Shown: positions 22,522 to 33,407, numbered from the stretch's first letter. The stretch is DNA of 64,000 bases from Raphanus sativus (GCF_000801105.2 NC_079515.1:26435407-26499406), one strand, 5' to 3'. Notes: generated from the sequence alone by a model not told the origin. Made by a program: numbers and translations.

Positions 22522-23061
22522 ATGGAAGCCACCATCTTCAAGGGCAGAAGAAGCTCATCATCAGCCCTAGCGATGCACAAACAGTCATACTCAATAACCA
22601 AATCAAAGCCAAAGATACGTATAATTCACATATATGCACCTGAGATCATCAAGACCGACGTTGCCAACTTCCGTGAGCTCGTGCAAAGCCTCACCGGCAA
22701 ACCAGAAAACCATGGCGTTTCCAAAACAAAACCAAGAAGAGATCATCGTCAAGTCCAAGACATGACCAACATGGAGAAACTAAGAGAACCAGAATGTTAT
22801 GAATCTTATGATCAGGGGTTCTGCTTAAACTCAGAGATGGAAGAGATCTCGATGACATGGAACGGTAATAACGGCGTTGGTGAGAGCTCCGGAGGGTTCC
22901 TGAATGGTATGGGAGATTTTGAAGGGTTTATTCAAGAACTTGGTGAATTTCCCTATCTGCCCTTGACATCCATGGATGTTTCTGCTTCTTCTAATTCATC
23001 TTCTTCCTCTCATTTACATGGCGGATCAGTTTTCTCAGATTCTCACCACCAATTCGTGTGA
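22522..23061 (+). CDS. VQ25: VQ-motif protein (VQ25-like)
   Basis: An intronless gene of 179 residues, typical of the VQ family. The VQ core FRELVQSLTG (FxxxVQxxTG) lies at about residues 51-60, preceded by a basic segment (SITKSKPKIRIIHIYAPEII). The rest is Ser/Gly/Glu-rich with short hydrophobic patches (FEGFIQELGEFPYLPLTSM). VQ proteins are nuclear or plastid co-factors that bind the WRKY DNA-binding domain and tune defence and development; the specific partner is unknown. By recalled synteny it matches At3g58000. The Helitron just upstream may have separated the gene from its ancestral distal promoter. Confidence 0.9.
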   Translation: MEATIFKGRRSSSSALAMHKQSYSITKSKPKIRIIHIYAPEIIKTDVANFRELVQSLTGKPENHGVSKTKPRRDHRQVQDMTNMEKLREPECYESYDQGFCLNSEMEEISMTWNGNNGVGESSGGFLNGMGDFEGFIQELGEFPYLPLTSMDVSASSNSSSSSHLHGGSVFSDSHHQFV

Positions 23062-24045
23062 CTCTCTCTGTCTCTCAAACGAAGTAACCTTTTTTTTTTT
23101 TTAAGTGTTGTAATTTATTTTGTTTATTAGGTTTTTGTTGAAAATAAATTTAATTTATTAATTTTGTTTAATATATATGAAGTAACTTTTTTTTATCACG
23201 GAAATTAATTAATTTATCTTATTGCATGAAAAGCTTAGACTCCTTTTATTTCTCCATTATTGTCGTGTCAACTTGTCAAGCATGTTACAATAATGAAATT
23301 TTGTTATTTTCGCACGTCCTCTATGCGATTGATACAAACGAAAGATGCTTAATTTGAGGCTACTCAATTTATTTTATTGGACGAAAAGCTTAACTCCTTT
23401 TAATTATGCGTTCATCATGAGAAACATGTTATAGAAGTCTTTGTGTCCAGAGATATATGGTATTCGAAGTGATTCAGTTTGTATTCAGTTTGTTTGATAC
23501 TTGCAGACATAAACAGAGGAACATAAAGCACCAGTGTCTCTTTGTTAGGAGACTCGATCGTCAATGAAACAATCTTGATGATCACTATCATTATACCGAC
23601 TTCGTCTTTACTAATTCTATCATTTTGTGTCCAAACCAAAAGTAACATGCTACCAAAATGGTTTATCATTCTTGATATAGATGATCAATGCTGGATGCAT
23701 TCGTATCGGTAGATAAGGTAACGACACATTAAACTTTTGATATTAGTATATTACAGTCTCTTTCAAAAAACAAAACACACATATAAAACCGTGATATAAG
23801 GTGGAATGGAAAGTAAGGAAGCCCGCAAACCTGTTGGCGGGTCGATACATTCCACATGGTTCGAACCCGCAACTAGGTCTTGACAAAAAAATAATCTAAC
23901 ATCCGAACCAAAACCTAATGGAAATACCAAAAATGGAACCGAACGGGAATCTTCGACTGCCCGAAATTACTTAAACCGATCTGAACCAAAAAATTTAGAA
24001 TAGAAAATGAATCCTTTAGCCTAGTCATGGGCACATTATCCGAAA
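23062..24045. other. Intergenic, VQ-gene 3' flank
   Basis: No gene. Sequence near 23800-23880 includes GGTTCGAACCC, a B-box-like palindrome, followed by an A-rich run; this is too little to call a SINE. Confidence 0.45.
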
Positions 24046-24676
24046 TGTTTTGAAAACCGGACCGGACACCGAATCGGTGAAGCTACTGATTAACTGGACC
24101 GGTTCAACCGGTCGAACCGGGTTTTTTTTATTTATATAAAAATCTATATAATTATGTATTTATACTATATAAACTTTACTTCTACATATAATACTTTCTC
24201 TATTCTTCTTTTTTATTAACTCAAAATAAACAACAAACATAAATCTGATTACTATGTAAACTAAAAATTAAAAAAAAAACAAATGATTTACAGCTAAAAC
24301 AATCATATTTATTTATTTTTACAACTAACATTTCAAATTTTAAGAATATGGTAAAATAAAAATAGTATATGAGAGTCAAAAATATATTTTTTACATTTTT
24401 TCTTAGAAAAATAAAAAATCAATTAAATAGTGATAGTTAAACACTAATTATAAAATATTAAATTTTAGCTAGTAATAATTAAAAATACTTAATTATATGT
24501 TAATTTTTAAGAACCGGGTTTTAAAATTAAACCGGGTCACCGGTTTTACCGGGTTTCAGCCGGTTTTACTGGTTTTTATCAAATCCGGGTTTTAAACCGA
24601 ACCGGACTCGGCTTCTTCAGCGAGTCACGGTCAGACCGGTTCGACCGGCTGGTCCGATCCGGTTTTTAAAACACTG
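24046..24676. mobile_element. hAT-like MITE, copy 1
   Basis: Ends are TGTTTTGAAAACCGGACCGG on the left and, in reverse complement, CAGTGTTTTAAAAACCGG on the right. TCCGAAA flanks both ends (24039-24045 and 24677-24683), close to the 8-bp hAT duplication; the left end seems to have lost its first bases. GC-rich arms full of CCGGTT/AACCGG enclose an AT-rich core. There is no transposase. It is nearly the same as the copy at 58237-58861 along its whole length. Confidence 0.8.
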
Positions 24677-25286
24677 TCCGAAACCCAAAAACTAAACCAA
24701 AACGAATCGAAAAAACCGAAACCAAAACGGACCGAAAATTACAAAAGCCCGAACGGTTCCTATATTTCTAAATACAAAAAACCGAAACCGAACGGATATC
24801 CGAATATTTTGAATATATTAAAAATTAGTTATTTTTAATTTTAATATATGTAAAATATAATTTATAAATTAAAAGACAATCCAAAAAACAAATCTGAACT
24901 ACCCAAATACTTTTTCTGTTTTTTTTTGGGCTTAACTCGGGCTTTCGGATTTTTTCAATTTTTTGGCTTTAAAACCAAACCAAACCCGAATTATTAATAA
25001 TACGGTTCCACTTCGAGTTTTATTAGAAAATAGAAACCCGATCCGAATCCGACATGATCCAAACTGAACCTAGCAGAAAAATATCCGGTTCCTAAACGGT
25101 TTCTAAACATCCAACCCGAATAAACCGAACAGATCCGAACCAAAAATCGGAATGCCGAGCACTACTTTAGCCTGTATCTCAGTTACCTGATAACCTAATA
25201 ACCAAACTGAACTGATATCCAAATGCCTACCTAACTGCCGCGCCCACTTGTTTTAGACATATTTTTCTAACAAATCAGCCCTACTA
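24677..25286. other. Intergenic, CCGAA/AACCGAA-rich sequence
   Basis: Dense in AACCGAA and CCGAAC words and resembling the interior of the local Helitrons, but with no recognisable ends. No gene. Confidence 0.45.
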
Positions 25287-25345
25287 CGGTTTACTTGGGC
25301 CTAGTCCTCGGGACGGCCCAATTTGACATCACGAGGCCCAATGAT
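25287..25345 (+). promoter_or_regulatory. Site II (TGGGCC/GGCCCA) cluster upstream of the DnaJ gene
   Basis: TTGGGCC at 25295-25301 and GGCCCA at 25315-25320 and 25335-25340 lie 60-105 bp ahead of the ATG. Clustered site II elements are bound by TCP factors and typify plant genes for organelle and housekeeping functions. No TATA box is evident. Confidence 0.5.
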
Positions 25346-25399
25346 TGGTCTTGAGCAGTTGAGTGCAGGGCATGCCTTTGAATCTTTTCGCCGGGGGAG

Positions 25400-26718
25400 A
25401 TGATCGCCGCCGTCAGAGCAGCGATTCTCAAGGCACAAAGCTACTCTTCTAACGTCAAAACTGTCTTGTTCCATTCTACTCCCATCCTACAACGCAAACA
25501 TAAATCCGTCAGCCCATTTCCTCTTCATTTTCTTCTTCTGCACGTTTTTTTTTGTTGTATTTTTGATTCTTGTGCTACGGATTATATATAAATATAACCA
25601 CATTGACATGTGTGACAGAACTCAGAGACACGAAACAAAAAGTTGTCAAGAAGCAGGGCAAAGCAAGACTTGCGTCGTAACGTGAATGCTTTTGCAGAAC
25701 ACTTGTTTGGGGTAAATATATTAATGTCTGAACCTTCTTTTTTTTACTGTTCTTTTACATTTATAAATGCTCTCTCAGTGTTTCAACAGATATGGAGTGA
25801 TGGGTTTGATTACTCTGATAAGCACACGTCGTGGTTCGAAAAACAGTACTTTAGAGTTTGCAAAAGAAACCGGATTGGTAGTAGTAGATACATTCATCAA
25901 CGTTTGGATAAAAGTAAGACAACACACTCTTCTTTGCCTCTGTTTCCTCTTCTATGTCTGAAAAAACTATATATGTTTGTAAGAAAGGGATCAGTCTAAT
26001 GAGCTTCCGAGTTTTGGTATTGTTGGTTTTTTTAGCCTTTTTGATGATTGTGTAGGTTGTTTCGATTTCAGTGGAGTTGATGATGAGTGTGAAATCGAAT
26101 ACTTTCTACGGAGTGCATTGGGTGGATCCTATAAACAGAGTAAATCTCGATGGAGAGAGCGTCATTTCTATGGTTCAAACAGACAGGAAGAGGGTGAAGC
26201 TCGCTCGTGGAGGTATTCAAACAACAGCAACACTGGACGATCTCGGGGCTCGAGACAACGACTAGATCAAGAAGAAGAAAAGGAAGAAGAAGAAGAAGAA
26301 CAAGACGAACGTTCTTCCACGGAAGTCAACGATTTAGATACGAGCCAGCAGTCTCATAGACAAACACTTGGTCTTAGTTCCTCAGGTCCCTTAAACCTTG
26401 GAGATGTCAAAAAGGCGTAAGTAAATTAGTTACTTTATGTCATCAGATGGAAACTATATGTTTATATATTTGATCTCTCTCAAACTATTTTGCATGCAAT
26501 CAGATACCGAGTTTGCGCATTAAAATGGCATCCAGATCTTCACCCCGACTCTACCAAGGTAACCTTTAAAATTAATTCGTTGTGTTTAGTGAATGTGTTT
26601 ATCGACACTGATTCCGAATTATCATTGATGAAACACACAGAATGCAGCTGAGGAAAAGTTCAAGCTATGCACTGTGGCATATGAATCGTTATGCGAAAAG
26701 TTTGCCATGAACCAATAA
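25400..26718 (+). CDS. J-domain (DnaJ/HSP40-like) protein
   Basis: Six exons: 25400-25507 (3' boundary uncertain), 25619-25711, 25790-25913, 26056-26416, 26504-26558 and 26641-26718; about 272 residues. The J domain is C-terminal and split by two introns: GPLNLGDVKKAYRVCALKWH continuing into the HPD motif (WHPDLH), then AAEEKFKLCTVAYESL. An N-terminal basic stretch and a region with FDYSDKHTSWFEKQYFR precede it, followed by CFDFSGVDDECEIEYFLRSA and a long Glu run. The N-terminus (MIAAVRAAILKAQSYSSNVK) is basic, amphipathic and free of acidic residues, compatible with organelle import but not proven. J proteins stimulate Hsp70 ATPase through HPD. Two other in-phase donors for exon 1 exist (25454 and 25544). 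Matches At3g58020 by recalled synteny. Confidence 0.85.
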
Positions 26719-27232
26719 GATTCTAGTTGGATGGACACGGTGATGAGAATTGGATAGGATTTGAGTTGCTAAAGATTACGAGTTGATTAAGAGCAACATT
26801 AAGGGCTAATACTTGTTGGGTTTGTAGAAAAAAATATATTAGCTTTTAATTACTTCAGCTTTTTGAAAACATGTTGAAACATTGTCTTACTAACAGAGAC
26901 AATAAGACAATGTTTCATTGTTGGAAGTGCTCTAACAATGAAACAGAGAGCATAGGCAGAGACAGAGTCAACGGACTTGAACTTAGCAGACTAATTAAAT
27001 ATTTTGACCAAAAAAGCAGACTAATTAAACATCAAGATATAGCTCTTTTTTTTTGTGCAACTGTATATACTGTATTAAGACGAAGAAAATATATAAAAGG
27101 TTAAGCATCTAAACAAAAGGGGGGGGTTCCCACCAAAATGGAGGACACCTAATGAGATTTGGTAATACACTTACAGAAATAAAATTCTGTTTAACTTTTT
27201 GACAATTTTTGTCCTCTTCTGGTTATAATTAC
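26719..27232. other. Intergenic, DnaJ 3' flank
   Basis: No gene. It contains a 15-bp perfect inverted repeat: TGAAACATTGTCTTA at 26875-26889 and its complement at 26903-26917, 13 bp apart. This could be the core of a small MITE. A G run lies at 27119-27126. Confidence 0.5.
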
Positions 27233-27237
27233 TTTTC

Positions 27238-27409
27238 TGTTGTAAATAAAGAAGAGAAGAGAAGAGAAGAGAGGAATTTTTGTGTCTTATTCCATGAATA
27301 ATGATCTCCTTATATAGGATACAATAGCTTGGAGACAAAGCTTAACTTGGAGTGGGGAACAAGTATATCTAGGACTTTCCATATGGACATCACTACAATA
27401 TTTATAACA
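27238..27409 (-). repeat. LTR (3' LTR of the minus-strand Copia element)
   Basis: Differs from the partner LTR at 33427-33598 at one position (AAAGAAG versus AAAAAAG). On the minus strand it is preceded by a purine-rich tract (AAGGGGAAG, complement of 27410-27418), the polypurine primer site expected next to a 3' LTR. Confidence 0.93.
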
Positions 27410-27684
27410 CTTCCCCTTGATGTCCAATATGTCGAAGTGCTTTCAAAACGCCGTAGATGCTGTCTCGTTAAAAACCGAGATTGTAATGCCATAACCGTCT
27501 AGAGTTTGTAATGCGTTTGGAATACTGCCTCGTTAAAACCTTTCCATGGTAAACCCAAAAACCCAATGTGGTAAAAACGGGAAGCCATGGATAGGAAAAA
27601 GAGTACAGCCGCATTACTTCCCCTGAAGTGAATATCACTGAAGGCTTCTCAGTGATCGCATACCAATCTGCTGCATAAGCTTCC

Positions 27685-28113
27685 TGAGCGTGCATGTTGG
27701 TAATGCCTAAGTGAAGAGGTCGGCTGAGTTCTCGCTAGATCTGACTTAGAGGACCTTGACCTCTCCTTCTTTCTGAAGATCGTTGGTGAAGAAGAACTTG
27801 GGGAGAACATGCTTAGTCTTGTCACCCTTGATGTAACCATCTTTGAGCTGAGCTATGCAGGCCGTATTGTCTTCGTAAAGAACGGTCGGCTCGTCTTTAC
27901 CATCCGTGATCCCACATGCTGTCCGAATATGGTGTGTCATGAGTTTCAACCAGACACACTCTCCGCTTGCTTCATGGATCGCCAATATATCCGAGTGATT
28001 GGATGATGTGGCTGATATAGTCTGCTTGACTGATCTCCATGAAATAGTCGTGCCTCCATATGTGAAAACATAGCCGGTTTGGGACTTAGCACTGTGTGGA
28101 TCGGACTGGTAAC
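27685..28113 (-). pseudogene. Copia RNase H domain remnant
   Basis: In minus frame: VDAGYQSDPHSAKSQTGY, TISWRSVKQTISATSSNH, EASGECVWLKL, PTVLYEDNTACIAQLKDG and TKHVLPKFFF. The Asp of DAGY and the Asp of YEDN are kept, but the Glu of the usual HAE is replaced (HSD). Downstream a stop interrupts the frame before a SENSADLFT-like end. It is the only pol domain still readable. Confidence 0.85.
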
Positions 28114-31100
28114 CTGCATCAACAAAATGCTTTCATGATATTCATGGTCCATTCGGATCATATGGTTTATCTCTCTTAGATAAATTCGACCATGAATGTC
28201 TTTGTATGTCCATGATCTGTCTGGATCATGACATCATCCATAATCCATCCGGACTATGTTCTTGTCCACTATATATCTTATTCATATCCTTTGACCAAAA
28301 CTCTTTATGAACTTTTAGTATATGTCCACGTTATGTTCATGAAGTGGCTATTGTGTTATAGTTTGAAGTTTAATCAAAGCTAAGCCACTTTTTGGTCAAT
28401 AGGACGTTCCTCTCACTTGGATGGTTTAGGTCGGATTTAAGACCTAGAGGAACTGGTCGGAACAAGCTGGACGGGATGGATTGGTCGGGACCAGTGATGA
28501 TTAAGGTCGAACTAGGTCGGACATGATCCTAGTCGGTATGGTTCCCTTTGGTCGTGAATCTGATGGATTCTCAGACCATTTGATCAATCTATTCTTGGTA
28601 TGTTGGATCATAGATTCCAACCTTTATATACGGCTAATGATCTCTACTATAGATCATCGTAGTCTCTTCATAGCCTTTCCAAGAATCAATCATCTTAATC
28701 ATCCTTTCTTTAAGTATAAACACAAGGAATATATTGACTACTATATGGACTGATTTGAAACGTTCTTATAGAACTTTCTACTAAGCATCACTTAGTCTTA
28801 TCATATCGTGTGTATGCAGCTGCATTTCAGTCCATGAACAACGCAGGAACGATGTTGTTCTATGAGAACTTCTTTCTCATCTTTCAAGGTATCTTATATT
28901 ACCTTTATATCCAGTGAGATATCCAATGTCTACTACATCTTTCTTAGATGTCCAGATTTCGATATTGGGTAGTAGCATTCACCACATTAGGAATTTATTT
29001 CCTTGTTCCTTAGTCCCTGTGAGTATCCTTGTGTGATCAAGCCATTCCATTGAATGCTTTATGTAGCAACATGTACGACCACTTGTTTGTACTTTCATGT
29101 TCTACTGCTCACGATTTTCTTTTCCTCACAAGACTCATCTGTTCACTGGTTAGATGGCGTCTCACTTATGTATTTGGCCAATACGCCCATCTCATACATT
29201 CTTTGGGTTTAACTCCACGTCTCATTCTATGAGTACTCTTACGTGGGTTAGTGATCCTCGCATATCTCTTATGCTCAAGTGCTTTCTCTTTATCACTTAT
29301 GAGTGTGTGTATGTGTCGACACCTTATATAATGTTCCATCGCGTTCTATCGCGTTCTAGACATGACACAATCGATTGAGATTTTATTATTATCAGGATCA
29401 TTGAATACTTTGTAGTTTGCAAGGCTACATTGTATGATACCTGTACCTTAGGACCGGCCGGTCTTATCTCATTGTCTAGTATGGTTTCTCTTTCATGAAC
29501 CCGAATCTATCATTATGAGCACCTTAACTTTTCTATTCGTGGTTCATTATATATGGAACATTCTGGTCTATCTTGTATAGACTTTTACAGCAACTTGATT
29601 ATGTCTCTACTAGGACATTTATATAGTGGTGCTAAACTGGTATGACTTAGTCATTCTTTCGGGTCTGTCTGGCTATCATTCTTTCTTTGTTTATGAACGT
29701 CCAGTATATATATATATCTGGTCCGAGGATCTTTGCCAAGACTTGGATGGTTAAAACCATTCCACTTTTACTTTCTATTTACCAGCTTATAGCTTTCTCC
29801 ATGATGTTGGATAGTCGGATTCATCTTGTATGTAATCCGTGTACCTTGGCCACAATATGATCACCTTTGTTTGGCTCATGGTCTCACTGAATTCGTGGGA
29901 GAAAGATCATGTTCTCTTATCCAACATATATTCCCGATTTTCATCTCATCCTTAGATGAGGTATTCCATCCTAGATGGCACATAGGTATGTGGTGGTTTA
30001 TTCATAGACTCTTAGGATGGTCTATATCTGGATTATGACCCTTTATCATCTTTAGACGGGAATATCTATGCTCACTTTATATGGCCTGATGTAACTTATC
30101 TTTCATACATGTATTCTTGTGGTGTACCCAAGCTTATAGACTTTTGAAGTCTCAACCTTATAGGTTATGCCTTTTACGGCCAAGCTATAATGCCTTATGG
30201 CCTTCAGCCATGCTTATCATGTTCGGGTTTTATAGTATGGTCATGGACCACACGGAGTGTTTATTCTCCCCCTCATGAACATGCTATAAAGTACGTTTGT
30301 TTGTCCTCACTTAAACGTAATGCTTGGACGGTCAGCATGGTTTTAGACAATGATACACGAATTTGTGGTCTGGTCATGATCACGGGTTTTGTTCTTACTA
30401 TCCTCATGATCAGATTATACTTTCGTGTTGCTTGGAACAATGAAGCCTACTGAGTTTCCCTTGTGTACATGTTTCACAACGTGAGATCTTATGGGATAAC
30501 TCTTTGTGCCTTATTAATCAAGTTCAGACCAGGATGGCTAATCCGGTCATGCCATAAAGTGTATAAATTCGTTGGTGAACCTTACTGGTTACCTAGGCTT
30601 TTATGCCTTATCACACCGATCCTTAGCATAGTATTAGATCAGTAGGGAGAATGTAGTCTCGACCTCTTTTATATGTATGCCTTTGGCGATTTTCATAAGC
30701 TAAAAGAAACATTTCCTTTTGCTTTGCTCTGCCCATTGGTTTATTATTGAAACCATTTTGATGTGGCTTGTAATGCCATTTCGACCTTTACTCCCTCCTC
30801 GACCATGATTGGATCTACAACCACGGTTATTGTGGTATCCTTGTCCACGGCCAGTGGGGATTTTGGGTCTCTCTCAATGGGTCTTAGGTGATAAATTTCG
30901 TGCCTCTTAAGGCCATGCCTTAGGCGTGGTGGTCTAGACATACTCTTCTCGAGTTTTCATTCTCATTTGTCAAAAAAAATATTTTTCAAGCAAATCAATC
31001 AAGATAAAAGAAAAACTTTTATTAATGCTATGAAATTTGAATGACAAATTATATTTAAAACAAAACACCAAATCATAAGTATGAAATCAGAATGTCAAAA

Positions 31101-31161
31101 GGCTTAAACAATAGCCGGCCAGTCCATAATAACATCTTGGACGTGGCTCACATTTGGTTCT

Positions 31162-31902
31162 CTATTCAATGAATAAACCAATCTCATCATCTATATGAGT
31201 CCACCCGAATTTTCTTTTCTTAGCTTCTTCAGCATCACCGTATATCATCTCACATTGATACTCGGCACTTATCTCCATAACATAGTCGAGTTTGTCGAGG
31301 TTGACTTTCCTTTTCTGCTTCTTTTCCTCAAGAGCTGAAAGGTATGAGAGAAGGTCGTAATAGGTTGTGAAACCTTTAGCCTTCTGTGATAACAACACTT
31401 CCTTTGAATGGATCGTGTCACGAGTCTTGCTTAACAAGTCATAGTTTGTTATCACTACACCACATAGTTTAAGACTATAGGTGATTCTCATAAGATCAAA
31501 GTGATAGTCATCCACGGATTCATAATCCTGGAACCTCAGAGCCTTCCATTCTTTCATGGACTCATCTAGTAGTGGCTCGAAGAACATGGTGTTCAATCTC
31601 GACCAGAGATCGTAAGGATCGTTGATGTAACTGCACTCATCATACAGATCCTTCACGAGATGCTTTTTCATTATCAAAACAGCTCTACGCCTTTCATATG
31701 CAAGGGTATCATTGCCGTATTTGATACACTTCCCAAGTCCTTTAGACTTTAAATCGGCTGAAGTGTTCATCGCCCAATCAAGGTAATTGTCTCCATTGAG
31801 ATCAAGGGCTGGGTAATCCGAGTGATGGAGTCTCGACATCTGAATCATATCAAAATGATTTGTGTTAGTACATACAATTTTCTGATGCCATTGGCTATCC
31901 AA
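31162..31902 (-). pseudogene. Copia gag (UBN2-type) open frame
   Basis: A 246-residue open frame with Copia gag hallmarks: LDLNGDNYLDWAMNTSADL, RRRAVLIMKKHLVKDLYD, DPYDLWSRLNTMF, EWKALRFQDYESVDDYHFDL and a C-terminal KGFTTYYDLLSYLSALEEKK. The Gly/Arg-rich tail continues out of frame further left, and no zinc knuckle (CX2CX4HX4C) was found. It may still be translatable alone, but the element cannot make its own enzymes. Confidence 0.85.
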
Positions 31903-32025
31903 GAAATAAAAGGCACTCGGCTAGTATGTAAACAATAAAGCCATATGGCTTGTGTGACCAATGCCATTCGGCTATTACACAATTAAATCACATTGCCAGC
32001 AAACAAATAAGAGGGCCATACGGCC
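31886..32025 (-). repeat. Series of short GCC-ATNN-GGC inverted repeats in the retrotransposon leader
   Basis: Between the hairpin array and gag lie AGCCATATGGCT (31939-31950), GCCATTCGGC (31963-31972), GGCCATACGGCC (32014-32025), and looser GCCATTGGC (near 31887) and GGCACTCGGCT (near 31911). Each is a 3-4 bp stem round a short, changing centre. TCC-ATTC-GGA and TCC-ATCC-GGA units recur near 28150 and 28245. Confidence 0.7.
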
Positions 32026-32127
32026 AGTTTGCATTCTCTTTAGAAATTTACTTTCTCATAACTCATCCATCACTTAATCAACTTATCTGATTTATAAATC
32101 CCTTGAAAATAGTGGGATGGAAGAGTG

Positions 32128-32596
32128 CATGGTTTAGCCATACCATATGGTATGCTACATCGACCCATGCGATTTAATGGTCTAGTAGTACCATTCGGTA
32201 CACATCCTCGACCAAATAAAACGGATCGTGATTTAGCTGCACTGTGGTGCGCATCATCCATCACCGGTGATTGTGGATCACCGTGGATCATCGAGGATCA
32301 CCGTGGATCACCTTGGATCACTGATCATCGTAGATTATCGCGGATCATCGAGGATCATCATGGATCATAGATCAACGCGGATCATCGTGGATGATCACCG
32401 TGAATCATAGGTGAAAAATCTAGTTGCACCTGAGGGTGAACATCATCGACCATTGATTTTGTTTTATGGTCTAATCGTACTTAAGAGTACGTATCATCGA
32501 CCTTTACTTCATATGGTCTAGTCATACCTATTGGTATGCATCATTGACTTAAAAGAAAATCATGGTCTAGCCACACTATGGTGTGCATCATCGACC
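32128..32596 (-). repeat. Array of seven hairpin units with covarying stems in the retrotransposon leader
   Basis: Units have the form ATGGTCTAG - stem - 4 nt - complementary stem - CATCATCGACC (plus strand). Stems and loops: CATACC/ATAT/GGTATG (32139-32154), GTACC/ATTC/GGTAC (32188-32201), GCAC/TGTG/GTGC (32239-32250), CACC/TGAG/GGTG (32427-32438), CGTACT/TAAG/AGTACG (32476-32491), CATACC/TATT/GGTATG (32523-32538) and CACAC/TATG/GTGTG (32572-32585). The flanks are nearly constant and can themselves pair (GGTC with GACC); the inner stems differ from unit to unit but remain complementary. Units 3 and 4 are separated by the GATCA minisatellite. In the minus-strand RNA this lies in the untranslated leader, 5' of gag. 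Confidence 0.85.
32270..32409. repeat. Degenerate GGATCATCG/GGATCACCG minisatellite
   Basis: About a dozen short units of the form TGGATCACCG, AGGATCATCG and CGGATCATCG stand head to tail, interrupting the hairpin array between its third and fourth units. The unit is about 10 bp with variable spacing. Confidence 0.85.
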
Positions 32597-32607
32597 AAAA
32601 GATGTGG

Positions 32608-32887
32608 AAAACATTAACCTTATGTTTTGTTTGGACATATAGCGTGTCATCCTTAAAGGGGTATCACTTGTTGTCCATACAAAACGAAAGTCATGTAATC
32701 ACATGCTTTATATTTTAGGATTTAGGGTTTCTTAAAATCAGATTTAAACTTTAAGGATTAGGGTTTAAAATTCAAATCTGTTTTTAGGATTAGGTTAAAC
32801 ATTGACCTTAAATTTTGTTTGGACATATAGCGTGTCATCCTTAAAGGGGTATCACTTGTTGTCCATACAAAACTAAAGTCATGTAAA
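32608..32887. repeat. Two-copy ~90-bp direct repeat containing a long hairpin
   Basis: The segment containing GGACATATAGCGTGTCATCC occurs at 32608-32698 and 32798-32887 with few differences. Each copy folds on itself: GTTTTGTTTGGACA near its start pairs with TTGTCCATACAAAAC near its end, with a further partly paired interior. It lies in the same retrotransposon leader. Confidence 0.8.
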
Positions 32888-33407
32888 ACTATTAAGGGTT
32901 TAGGGTTTTGATTTTAAAATAAACAGAACTAAAATCAACCAAATCAAATCGCAAAATTTTTAAATCGGATTTAAGATGAAGAGAAGTTTGAAAACCCGAA
33001 TTGCTTGAACCACAAGTAAAGATTAGGGTTCTTGAGATCTTACCTTAATCTTTGCCGATCTTTTCTCCTTGGTTCCTCTTTTAGAAACCTTAAATAATCA
33101 ACAATGAAAGTTTCAAAGTTGGATTAGTATGAGATCTAAGAACAATAGAAATCGAAATTAAGAGAGATAAGGAGTTGGCGGCTATTAGGGTTTTGGATGA
33201 TCTTTGACGGCACGGCTTGCACTGGGAGGTGACGGCGCGTCTGGAGTCGGATTGATGCGTGGTCTGCGGCGCTGGATTCGTCTCGTCAAGAGCTTCAATT
33301 TGATATATTACTCGCCGTCTGGATCCTTACGGTTAGGGAGATATGACGGTTTAAAGTTGCGGCTGAAATTAAGGTTTTTGTGGTCGCTGGATTTTAGCTA
33401 GGGTTTA

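Noticed and set aside
23800..23900. Possible tRNA-derived SINE (GGTTCGAACCC)
   Set aside because: Only a B-box-like word; no convincing A box at the right distance and no duplication.
28500..30650. Several 60-90 residue plus-strand frames
   Set aside because: They lie antisense inside the degraded Copia interior and show no domain.
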